Source: Clostridia bacterium
Lineage (GTDB): Bacteria; Bacillota_A; Clostridia; Christensenellales; Aristaeellaceae
Length of the DNA: 13,674 nucleotides
Direction of reading: 5' to 3'
NCBI GenBank assembly: GCA_025997215.1
Contig: BNUH01000076.1
Coordinates: forward strand, 1 to 13,674
Part shown: positions 1 through 6,115 of the stretch, piece by piece
Layout of the letters: each line of letters begins with the position of its first letter
Position numbering within the stretch: the stretch's first letter is position 1
Notes under the pieces: model-generated
The model's input: the letters and a program-made list of their open reading frames with translations, nothing else
What the model was told of the DNA's origin: nothing
Databases searched by the model: none
Program-made: the position numbers and the translations under genes

Positions 1-139
1 ATTAGCGAGTCTGTCGCGAGTATCGCTATGTTGTTGCTAATTTGGAGCTCTATTTGGTTCATGGTTTTGCCTGCGCAAAGCAGACTACTACCTGACCGAG
101 TGGTTACGACTTAGTAAGTGCTCTACTCAAGGAGGTTGT

Positions 140-280
140 ATGGCCTTTCACTACCGTAGCTTGTGTTTTGAGGTTAGTTGCATGAACGTTATGTTCAATG
201 AGACATCGACAGCTAAAATCCCGCCTGATTCCTCAGTTTTTTGGTGCTCCGATGACGGTTCATGCTTTTGTCAGTTTTGA
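140..280 (+). CDS. small ORF of 46 aa with a strong Shine-Dalgarno, unknown function
   Basis: An ATG lies 4 nt after a full AAGGAGG site (129-135) and opens 46 codons ending in TGA at 278-280. The peptide is short and Cys-rich towards its end (WCSDDGSCFCQF). It has no hydrophobic segment and resembles no family I recognise. It overlaps the start of the recombinase remnant in another frame. The Shine-Dalgarno is the best argument for translation. The spacing is tight and the region looks decayed, so it may be a fossil initiation site rather than a working gene. Confidence 0.3.
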   Translation: MAFHYRSLCFEVSCMNVMFNETSTAKIPPDSSVFWCSDDGSCFCQF

Positions 281-503
281 CAAGCCGTCACACTTGGGTC
301 TATCCGTTTTCGACGAAGCAGCCATGAAACAGCAAATACGAGAAATCCAAGTGCCATCCCACAACCATTTAATGTTTGTGTTTAATGATGGAACAACAAA
401 AACACTGGGCTGGGAAAACCCATCCCGCCGCGAAAGTTGGACTCCTGAGATGAAGGAAAAAGCTAGGCAGACGACGAAAGAAAGGAATGAGACGACGATA
501 TGA
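198..503 (+). pseudogene. C-terminal remnant of a large serine recombinase (rec1)
   Basis: The last 65 or so residues look like the C-terminal end of clostridial large serine recombinases. A FDEAAMKQQIREI segment is followed by a beta strand FVFNDGT and the closing motif WENPSRRESWTPEMKEKARQ. Resolvase, recombinase and zinc-ribbon domains are all absent, and the same frame has stops upstream (for example 183-185). The true homology therefore begins near codon 30 of this ORF. No start codon is convincing. The TGA overlaps the ATG of the next recombinase fragment (ATGA at 500-503). That is the coupling expected of tandem recombinase genes, so rec1 was once the upstream partner of rec2. I read it as a 5'-truncated pseudogene; the family assignment is by motif memory only. 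Confidence 0.6.
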
Positions 504-2758
504 GTCAGGTCACCTTTATACCTGCGCGTATCCAACGCTTCAACGCGCAGCCGCTGGACAGCATAAGCAAGAAACGCACCGCCGCGTACGCCCGTGTAAG
601 CACTGTTACCGCTGCCGGCCATCATAATCTTTAAGCAGTACGTGCCGGGCGCGGTGATCAAGATCGGCTTGATGTCAAAGTCGCCTTTGGCATCGTTCGT
701 AGCGTCGCCATAGTATGTGCAATCGTCCTGCGAACAGAGCCACACCCCGAACATGCCAGCCCTTAGCGGATGGCCGCAACCGACGAATCTCACGTGGGTT
801 TTGATATCTGTGATGCCCCAGTAATCGCTGCAGTCGCCCAGCCTGATCAGGTTGGAACCGTCGTAGCGGTTCAAGCCGTAGTCAGGAGCCTTCTTCGGGA
901 TGATGGCATTGTCGTAAACGCCGCCTGATTGTGGCGGCGTTATGAAATGGTTGTAGTCGTAGCTGTATGGAGTAACGTCAGTGTAAATTGGGTCGTCGTT
1001 GATATCAAGGCCAGTTATAGTTTGATATAGTTTGTTATTGCCTGTGATACGCATTCCGCCGTAGGCATAGTTATCATATAACTCCAGTGTGGCGTCATCA
1101 CCGGCTATTAGTTGAGGCTTAAACGCGCCTAATACGCGGTGCACCTCGCCAACGCCTGAAACAAACGCAACAGCGGAATAGTTGTTGTGAATTTTTGTTG
1201 TGCCGGACAGTGGATCCAGACCTATATTCAAAATATACTGAACGCTGCCTACAATCCCGCCCACGTGGGAACCATCGGTAGCTGTAACACCCTCGCTGCT
1301 ACCCGATCGCACACTCCCGCATGTCACGCAATCCTCAATGGTGACGCTGGAGTACACCTGACCCGCAATACCGCCGACATCACTCGACATTAATTCCGGC
1401 GATGATGCTGCAAGCGGTGAAGGTACTGAAGTCACGGTGCCGCGGTTAAGGTTGTCATGAATCAACACCGGGGTATTATCGTCAAACCCGATAGCGATAC
1501 CAACGATTCCACCTACTTTACTATTGCCAACTATGTTCCCTCGATTGATGCAATAGGCAACCTCACAGTCTGCAACATCAACCATCATAAGCTGGGCAAC
1601 AATACCAGCCACATGATTCAGTCCAGAGGATGAAATAGTCGCGTTATTTGTGCAGTTTAGTATAGCCGCTATATTAACAGCCCCGGCAATAATACCCCCG
1701 GCGGCACTGTTGTTAACATCAAGGTACCCGCTTAAACCAACTCCTTGTTCTAGTCTGCCAGCGTTATGGCAGTTCTTTACAACAACTCTGCCACTGCAAG
1801 AGGCGATTATACCCGCGACAACATATTTTTCACATTGGATTATCGCGTTGTTGCTGCAGTCCTTGACCAATCCAGAGGTGGAGGCTTGTAGAATGTAAAA
1901 CAATCCTGCAACAAAACTACTCCCATAGACATTGCCAAAATTATGACAACCGCTCACTATTACCTCATCGCCCCATACTTCGCCGCAAATTCCAGCAAAC
2001 CCAAACCCAACTTCAGTCCCGGATGCACCGGTAGAGCTTATCACGCCATGATTTACACAATCTGTGATCATAGCTTTACCACCAGAAGTTTGAGCGCCAA
2101 CAAGACCAGCGACTACTTGATCTGCTTGTATATCAGAATAATTAACACAGTTTGTTAACTGAATTGGGCTGTGTGATTCTCCGACGATACCACCAACAGC
2201 CCAGCCGCCCACTTTTATAGAGCAGCGATTAACACAATTTATGAATGTAGAAATAGTATCGTCTTCACTAATTAACGCTATGAAACCGCCGACATAATGG
2301 ATATTAACAAGTATATCATTACTAATGAGACCGCTTACCTCACAATCCTTGAAATGTACATTCTTCCCCTCCTGAATAAAGGCACCAATCTTTACACCTG
2401 CATAGCTTTTGAAAGGATCGCAAGTAATGTCAACACTCAAATGAATGTTTTCAATTGTGATACCATCTATAGGATGTGAGTCAGTAGAGGGATCGAGATC
2501 ATATGACATAAACATCGGCTTATCCAGCGTAAAATTCGCCGGGCTTGAACCATTACCGCCAATGCGCACCTTACGGCCTGTTTTCCTGCCAATTATCGTG
2601 ATGTTGTCTTTAAGCTCCACAGTCGTCCATGACCCGCCCGGAAGATCCGACCCGTCAACTACATCGTTAGGTATAAGTAAAGTGTCGCCAGCCTGCGCGT
2701 CAACGAAAAACTTGCGCAGCTGCCCCAGCGTTGTACCCGGGAATGTCTTGGATGCCAT
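260..2758 (-). CDS. GLUG-motif beta-helix repeat protein (GLUG1) with a chimeric C terminus
   Basis: The ATG at 2758 follows AAGGAAGG by about 9 nt. Residues 1-130 are a non-repeated lead-in. Residues about 150-530 hold nine or more degenerate repeats of the type NCVN-x-G-x-I ... VGGIVG (for example DCVNHGVI, YCINRGNI), the GLUG pattern expected to form a right-handed parallel beta-helix. Residues about 655-718 (MFGVWLCSQDDC, then TNDAKGDFDI, then APGTYCLKI) resemble a pilin-type FctA/Spy0128 beta-sandwich cut before its last strand. There is no signal peptide, transmembrane segment or sorting motif. Only 605-2758 (718 codons) is native. From 604 to 260 the frame runs antisense through the recombinase fragments and adds about 114 artefactual residues. 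The natural end, SEAFITALF and a stop, is at 13212-13241. The role is probably structural; a spore or cell-surface location is inference. Confidence 0.75.
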   Translation of the reverse strand: MASKTFPGTTLGQLRKFFVDAQAGDTLLIPNDVVDGSDLPGGSWTTVELKDNITIIGRKTGRKVRIGGNGSSPANFTLDKPMFMSYDLDPSTDSHPIDGITIENIHLSVDITCDPFKSYAGVKIGAFIQEGKNVHFKDCEVSGLISNDILVNIHYVGGFIALISEDDTISTFINCVNRCSIKVGGWAVGGIVGESHSPIQLTNCVNYSDIQADQVVAGLVGAQTSGGKAMITDCVNHGVISSTGASGTEVGFGFAGICGEVWGDEVIVSGCHNFGNVYGSSFVAGLFYILQASTSGLVKDCSNNAIIQCEKYVVAGIIASCSGRVVVKNCHNAGRLEQGVGLSGYLDVNNSAAGGIIAGAVNIAAILNCTNNATISSSGLNHVAGIVAQLMMVDVADCEVAYCINRGNIVGNSKVGGIVGIAIGFDDNTPVLIHDNLNRGTVTSVPSPLAASSPELMSSDVGGIAGQVYSSVTIEDCVTCGSVRSGSSEGVTATDGSHVGGIVGSVQYILNIGLDPLSGTTKIHNNYSAVAFVSGVGEVHRVLGAFKPQLIAGDDATLELYDNYAYGGMRITGNNKLYQTITGLDINDDPIYTDVTPYSYDYNHFITPPQSGGVYDNAIIPKKAPDYGLNRYDGSNLIRLGDCSDYWGITDIKTHVRFVGCGHPLRAGMFGVWLCSQDDCTYYGDATNDAKGDFDIKPILITAPGTYCLKIMMAGSGNSAYTGVRGGAFLAYAVQRLRVEALDTRRYKGDLTHIVVSFLSFVVCLAFSFISGVQLSRRDGFSQPSVFVVPSLNTNIKWLWDGTWISRICCFMAASSKTDRPKCDGLSKLTKA
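500..604 (+). pseudogene. N-terminal fragment of a large serine recombinase (rec2), with the catalytic serine
   Basis: Thirty-five codons run from the ATG overlapping the rec1 stop to ACT at 602-604. They begin MSQVTFIPARIQRF and end KKRTAAYARVST. The leader followed by AYARVST is the standard opening of clostridial large serine recombinases; the serine of RVS (AGC, 599-601) is the nucleophile that forms the 5'-phosphoserine link to DNA. After ACT the homology stops abruptly and the sequence becomes the 3' part of the GLUG gene on the other strand. The missing continuation, starting TTSKEEQESSF, is on the minus strand at 13214-11700. Joining the two at the shared ACT gives VSTTSKEEQ in frame. 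Alone, this fragment cannot be an enzyme. Confidence 0.8.
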
Positions 2759-2845
2759 GGTCGTTAACCTTCCTTGTTTATAAAATTTCCTCCTTTCTCG
2801 CCCGGTGTTGTACGACGCTCGTCAGGAGTACGCTGAACACGTTAG

Positions 2846-2851
2846 TATAAT
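2846..2851 (+). promoter_or_regulatory. possible -10 box upstream of the ABC-F gene
   Basis: A perfect TATAAT lies 113 nt before the ABC-F start, in the intergenic region shared with the divergent GLUG1 gene. I find no -35 box at 16-18 nt, so it is weak or needs help. It would leave a leader of about 105 nt. Confidence 0.35.
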
Positions 2852-2884
2852 TTACGTGGCGGACGGTGTGGCGTGTCTGTCCGG

Positions 2885-2929
2885 ATGGTTATTGAGTACG
2901 TGCTCCGCTGGACATTTACACCGATATGA
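2885..2929 (+). promoter_or_regulatory. possible 14-codon leader ORF before the ABC-F gene
   Basis: The ATG at 2885 opens a 14-codon ORF (MVIEYVLRWTFTPI) ending in TGA at 2927-2929, 35 nt before the ABC-F start. It lies within a weak stem pairing TGTCC (2878-2882) with GGACA (2910-2914). Antibiotic-resistance ABC-F genes are often controlled by drug-stalled leader peptides, which is why I list it. It has no good Shine-Dalgarno, so chance is a serious alternative. Confidence 0.2.
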
Positions 2930-2964
2930 GTTAATATGGATAATCATCGACGGAGGCCGAAATA

Positions 2965-4551
2965 TTGTCCAGGATTGATGTAAACAACCTCACCTTCGCT
3001 TACGAAGGCAACCCAACCCCCGTGTTCAGCGGCGTCACGTTCCAGCTGGACACCGAATGGAAGTGCGGGTTGATCGGGCGCAACGGCCGGGGCAAGACGA
3101 CGTTCCTGCGGCTGCTGTCCGGCGCGCTGCCGGATGGCGGGGCTGTCCGCACGTCCGTTCTGTTCGACACGTTTCCGTATTATCCGCCGGATCAGACGCG
3201 GCCAGCTTTGGATATAGCCCGCAGCCTCATCGCGCCGTACGACGCGTGGGAGGCCGACATGAATCGCCTGGCCACTCATGGCGGCGAGGAGGAGCTGCTG
3301 CGATTCGGCGAGCTGCAGGAGTCGATGATTCGGCTGGAAGGTTATCGGATAAACGAACTGATCGAGGCCGAAACAGGCAGGCTAGGCTTCCCACCGCGCG
3401 CACTGGGCACACCATTCGACACGCTTTCCGGCGGCGAGCGCACAAAGCTGCTCATCACCGCGCTGTTCCTGAAAAGCCGATTGCTAACCGAGCGATTCCT
3501 GCTGATAGACGAGCCGACCAACCACCTGGATGTGCGCGGCCGCGAGCTGCTGCAGGCCTACCTCGCATCACAGAAGGGATTCCTGCTCGTCAGCCACGAC
3601 CGCGAGCTGCTCGACGGCGTCAGCGATCATATTGTTAGCGTCAATAAGCAGTCCATCGACGTGCAGCAGGGGAATTATTCCAGCTGGAAAGCGAACCACG
3701 ACCTGCAGGAAGCGGCTGAATACAAGAAGAACGAGCAGCTCAAGGGCGAAATCACCCGGTTGAACGAAGTCGCCAAGCGCACCGCCGAATGGTCCGACAA
3801 GATAGAATCCACAAAGATTGGCTCACATTCAGCGGATCGCGGGTTTATCGGAGCGCAGTCCGCACGTGTGATGAAGAAATCAAAGAACGCGGAACGCCGC
3901 GCTCTGTCGTCCATAGAGGAAAAGGAAGCGCTGTTAACGGATATCGATGTTAACTCGCCGCTAAAACTCACACCGTTGGCTTATCCTAAGCCGCGCTTGA
4001 TTGAGCTAATGGACGTGACGATCGACTATGGCGGTGGGCCGTTATTTGCGCCGCTGACGGCGAGCATAATGCGCAGCGAGCGCGTTGCCCTCACTGGCGG
4101 TAACGGCACGGGCAAGTCCAGCTTACTTAAGATGATACTCGGAGCGGACGTGCCGCACACGGGATCGGTCGTCAGCGGAAGCAATATAATTATTTCATAT
4201 GTATCGCAGGAAACGTCACACGCCAAAGGCACGCCGCGCGAGTGGGCGTTGTCGCATGGGCTGGACATGACGCTGTTCATGACGATCCTGCGCAAGTTCG
4301 GCTTCTCACGCGAGCAGCTGGAATACCCCATCGAAAACGCCAGCGAAGGCCAGCGCAAGAAAATTCTGCTAGCGTCAAGCCTGTGCGAGAGGGCGCATCT
4401 GTACATCTGGGATGAGCCGCTAAACTACGTGGACCTCATGTCGCGCGAGCAGATAGAGGATTTGATACTGCGCTGCACGCCGACGATGATATTTGTCGAA
4501 CACGACAGGCGCTTTCTGCATAATGTGGTGACTAGGACAATTGGGCTATGA
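2965..4551 (+). CDS. ABC-F family ATPase, Lsa-like ribosome protection protein
   Basis: This 528-aa protein has two ABC cassettes and no membrane domain. Cassette 1 has Walker A GRNGRGKT (residues 38-45), signature LSGGE (about 154) and Walker B LLIDEPTNHLD (about 179). Cassette 2 has Walker A GGNGTGKS (about 377), a degenerate signature SEGQ (about 459) and Walker B YIWDEPLNYVD (about 479). A charged interdomain linker lies at about 225-340. ABC-F proteins bind the ribosomal E site, where the linker reaches towards the peptidyl-transferase centre. The NYVD second Walker B and the ending TMIFVEHDRRFL resemble the Lsa/Vga branch, which protects against lincosamides, streptogramin A and pleuromutilins. 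The start is TTG, 8 nt after CGGAGG (2951-2956). It stands alone, convergent with ytfJ. The ABC-F call is firm; the drug spectrum is inference. Confidence 0.9.
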   Translation: MSRIDVNNLTFAYEGNPTPVFSGVTFQLDTEWKCGLIGRNGRGKTTFLRLLSGALPDGGAVRTSVLFDTFPYYPPDQTRPALDIARSLIAPYDAWEADMNRLATHGGEEELLRFGELQESMIRLEGYRINELIEAETGRLGFPPRALGTPFDTLSGGERTKLLITALFLKSRLLTERFLLIDEPTNHLDVRGRELLQAYLASQKGFLLVSHDRELLDGVSDHIVSVNKQSIDVQQGNYSSWKANHDLQEAAEYKKNEQLKGEITRLNEVAKRTAEWSDKIESTKIGSHSADRGFIGAQSARVMKKSKNAERRALSSIEEKEALLTDIDVNSPLKLTPLAYPKPRLIELMDVTIDYGGGPLFAPLTASIMRSERVALTGGNGTGKSSLLKMILGADVPHTGSVVSGSNIIISYVSQETSHAKGTPREWALSHGLDMTLFMTILRKFGFSREQLEYPIENASEGQRKKILLASSLCERAHLYIWDEPLNYVDLMSREQIEDLILRCTPTMIFVEHDRRFLHNVVTRTIGL

Positions 4552-4556
4552 AACTA

Positions 4557-4585
4557 AACGCACCCGCGTTGGACGCGGGCGCGTT
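4557..4585. terminator. bidirectional terminator-like hairpin between ABC-F and ytfJ
   Basis: AACGCACCCGCGT (4557-4569) pairs with ACGCGGGCGCGTT (4573-4585) across a 3-nt loop, 12 of 13 positions paired. It sits between the converging stop codons. On the minus strand it is followed by TTAGTTTC, so it probably ends the ytfI-ytfJ transcript; the plus-strand T tract is poor. Confidence 0.65.
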
Positions 4586-4613
4586 GGATGTTTTACAGTG
4601 GGGCTTGCGTGCC

Positions 4614-5327
4614 CTATTGCTTCGTTGTGCTCGACGCGTTGACACTGTTGGTGACGGTCGCCGCGCTCGGGCCGTTCAGCCCCGTATTCGCCTTGGAATC
4701 GAACTTGCTGTCGAATTTTCTGGCAGCGTCAGCCTTGGTGTCGTACTTGCCTTCGAAACGGGCGCTGTCGGGCTTGTTGTCGTAGTGGGTGTAATTCTCC
4801 ATGCCAGACCCGATTGTGCGGCCTTCGACGGGGATCGAGCGGGTGTGGTTGTGATCGTTGCGCGTGGCGTTCAGCGTGCTGCCTGCGCTGCTGCCGCTGA
4901 CCGTGGCGTCGTCGTCCTGGAATACGTCCTTGATCTCGCCGATGACCTGCGGGAGCAGCTCCATCACGCGGTCAACGGGCGTTGCGTAGTTGGTCGGCAG
5001 CATCTTCACCTGACCTTGGCCGACTACGAGGAAGCCCATCGGATGCACAGATACCCCAGCGCCGGTACCGCCCGCGAAGGGCAGATCCTCCGCACTGTAG
5101 TTGGCCGCGCCGCTGGTATTGTTGCCTAATATCCCGCCCTCGTCACTGCGCGCGTTGTTATACTCGCCGCCGCCCGAAACGAATCCAAATGACACGCGCG
5201 ATATCGGGATGATCGTCGTGCCGTCGCTCGTGGTTACCGGATCGCCCACAACAGTGTTGACGTCTACCATGTCCTTAATATTCTCCATCGTGGTGGACAT
5301 AAGGCTCTGAATGGGATGCTTATCCAT
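4614..5327 (-). CDS. ytfJ: GerW/YtfJ family sporulation protein with a long C-terminal tail
   Basis: Residues 1-138 match the GerW (YtfJ) family. The opening HPIQSLMSTTMENIKDMVDV is diagnostic, followed by GDPV, IIPISRVSFGF, a Gly-rich stretch and GVSVHPMGFLVV. In Bacillus subtilis the protein is made in the forespore and is linked to spore germination; its biochemical role is not settled. I chose the ATG at 5327 over the upstream ORF start because it sits 7 nt after AAAGGAAGG and matches the family N terminus. The protein is 237 aa. The extra 100 or so residues after the core are hydrophilic and carry a short internal repeat (KYDTKAD, KFDSKFDSKA); I do not recognise them as part of the family. 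ytfI lies 38 nt upstream on the same strand, so the two form an operon. Confidence 0.88.
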   Translation of the reverse strand: MDKHPIQSLMSTTMENIKDMVDVNTVVGDPVTTSDGTTIIPISRVSFGFVSGGGEYNNARSDEGGILGNNTSGAANYSAEDLPFAGGTGAGVSVHPMGFLVVGQGQVKMLPTNYATPVDRVMELLPQVIGEIKDVFQDDDATVSGSSAGSTLNATRNDHNHTRSIPVEGRTIGSGMENYTHYDNKPDSARFEGKYDTKADAARKFDSKFDSKANTGLNGPSAATVTNSVNASSTTKQ

Positions 5328-5365
5328 AGGGAATCCTTCCTTTCGTCTGGGGTTAAATTGTTGGG

Positions 5366-5938
5366 TCAAGCCGTTCGTACCCTGGGTTTAGCGTGTGTAG
5401 TTTTCTGCTTGTTTATACTGCTGGAAATCTGCTGGGCCGCGAACCTGATGCCCAGGTTTGCGAACTTGCCCAGCCGTGCGTGCACCTCGAAACCCGCGTC
5501 CATGTCGAATATAGGGTGATTGAATACCGGCGTCACGCGCACGTCGATCTCCGGCTTATCCGGCTCGCCCGTTCGGGCGCTCCAAGTGGCCACCCAGCCG
5601 CACAAGACCTGGAACGCCATGCGCAATGCCCCGCTAAGGATTGCCGTCGCAGCGGCGTCGGACGTTCCCACCTTGCAGCGCATGGAGACGCTGCGCACGT
5701 TCAGGTTCAGGCGCACCAGCGGCGGGAGTTTCAGCAGCGGCCGTGGATCCTTGATTTTGCTAATCATCCCCACTAGCCACGAGACACCCAGTTTTTCCGC
5801 GCCGATGCTGAAGTCCTTGTGTATTGCGCCCCATGAAACTCGGACGTTCACACAACCCTCGGGCGTCACCTGCAGCGCCAGGCGCAGGTGTACGGGCACC
5901 AAGCCTACGGCGATCAGCGTGATTAGCAACGGCACCAT
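5366..5938 (-). CDS. ytfI: DUF2953 protein, YtfI-like, partner of ytfJ
   Basis: A 190-aa protein with a hydrophobic N terminus (MVPLLITLIAVGLVPVHLRL) that should anchor it in the membrane. A beta-rich region follows, with the segment VTPVFNHPIFDMDAGFEVHARLG split around residue 150, as in DUF2953 proteins. In Bacillus subtilis ytfI (DUF2953) directly precedes ytfJ, and the same order here supports both calls. The function is unknown beyond its sporulation association. The ATG at 5938 follows GAGGA by about 10 nt. A sigma-F-like promoter lies about 40 nt upstream. The C-terminal 20 residues are basic. Confidence 0.8.
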   Translation of the reverse strand: MVPLLITLIAVGLVPVHLRLALQVTPEGCVNVRVSWGAIHKDFSIGAEKLGVSWLVGMISKIKDPRPLLKLPPLVRLNLNVRSVSMRCKVGTSDAAATAILSGALRMAFQVLCGWVATWSARTGEPDKPEIDVRVTPVFNHPIFDMDAGFEVHARLGKFANLGIRFAAQQISSSINKQKTTHAKPRVRTA

Positions 5939-5975
5939 GGCCCCACATCCTCATCTTCATCATGAATTCAATGGC

Positions 5976-6004
5976 ATTTTCCCCCAATGATGGCCAATTA
6001 ATAC
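5976..6004 (-). promoter_or_regulatory. sigma-F/G-like promoter for ytfI-ytfJ
   Basis: On the minus strand GTATT (6004-6000) is followed by 15 nt and then GGGGAAAAT (5984-5976). The -10 matches the sigma-F consensus GGNNANNNT fully and the -35 matches GYATA at 4 of 5. The predicted start site leaves a leader of about 30 nt before ytfI. Forespore expression fits what is known of ytfJ. The match is by eye. Confidence 0.55.
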
Positions 6005-6017
6005 ACGCAAACCACGC

Positions 6018-6044
6018 ACGTCCAGTAAATCCACACATACATTA
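6018..6044 (+). promoter_or_regulatory. sigma-K (or sigma-E)-like promoter for GLUG2
   Basis: CATACATTA at 6036-6044 fits the sigma-K -10 consensus CATANNNTA exactly, and CATACATT also fits the sigma-E -10 form. An AC at 6018-6019 stands 16 nt upstream, as expected for sigma-K. No vegetative promoter is evident before this gene. Mother-cell expression would suit its C-terminal domain. The AC half is short, so specificity rests on the -10. Confidence 0.5.
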
Positions 6045-6115
6045 ACAACAGATCATATTTGAATAGGATAATAACGCCGCTGACAGCGACGTTTTTATAT
6101 AATGGAGGTATCGTC

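Noticed and set aside
90..110. GACCGAGTGGTTA resembling a class II tRNA D-arm
   Set aside because: No acceptor, anticodon or T-arm can be built around it.
4548..5129. Plus-strand 193-aa ORF
   Set aside because: It runs antisense to ytfJ, whose GerW motifs are clear.
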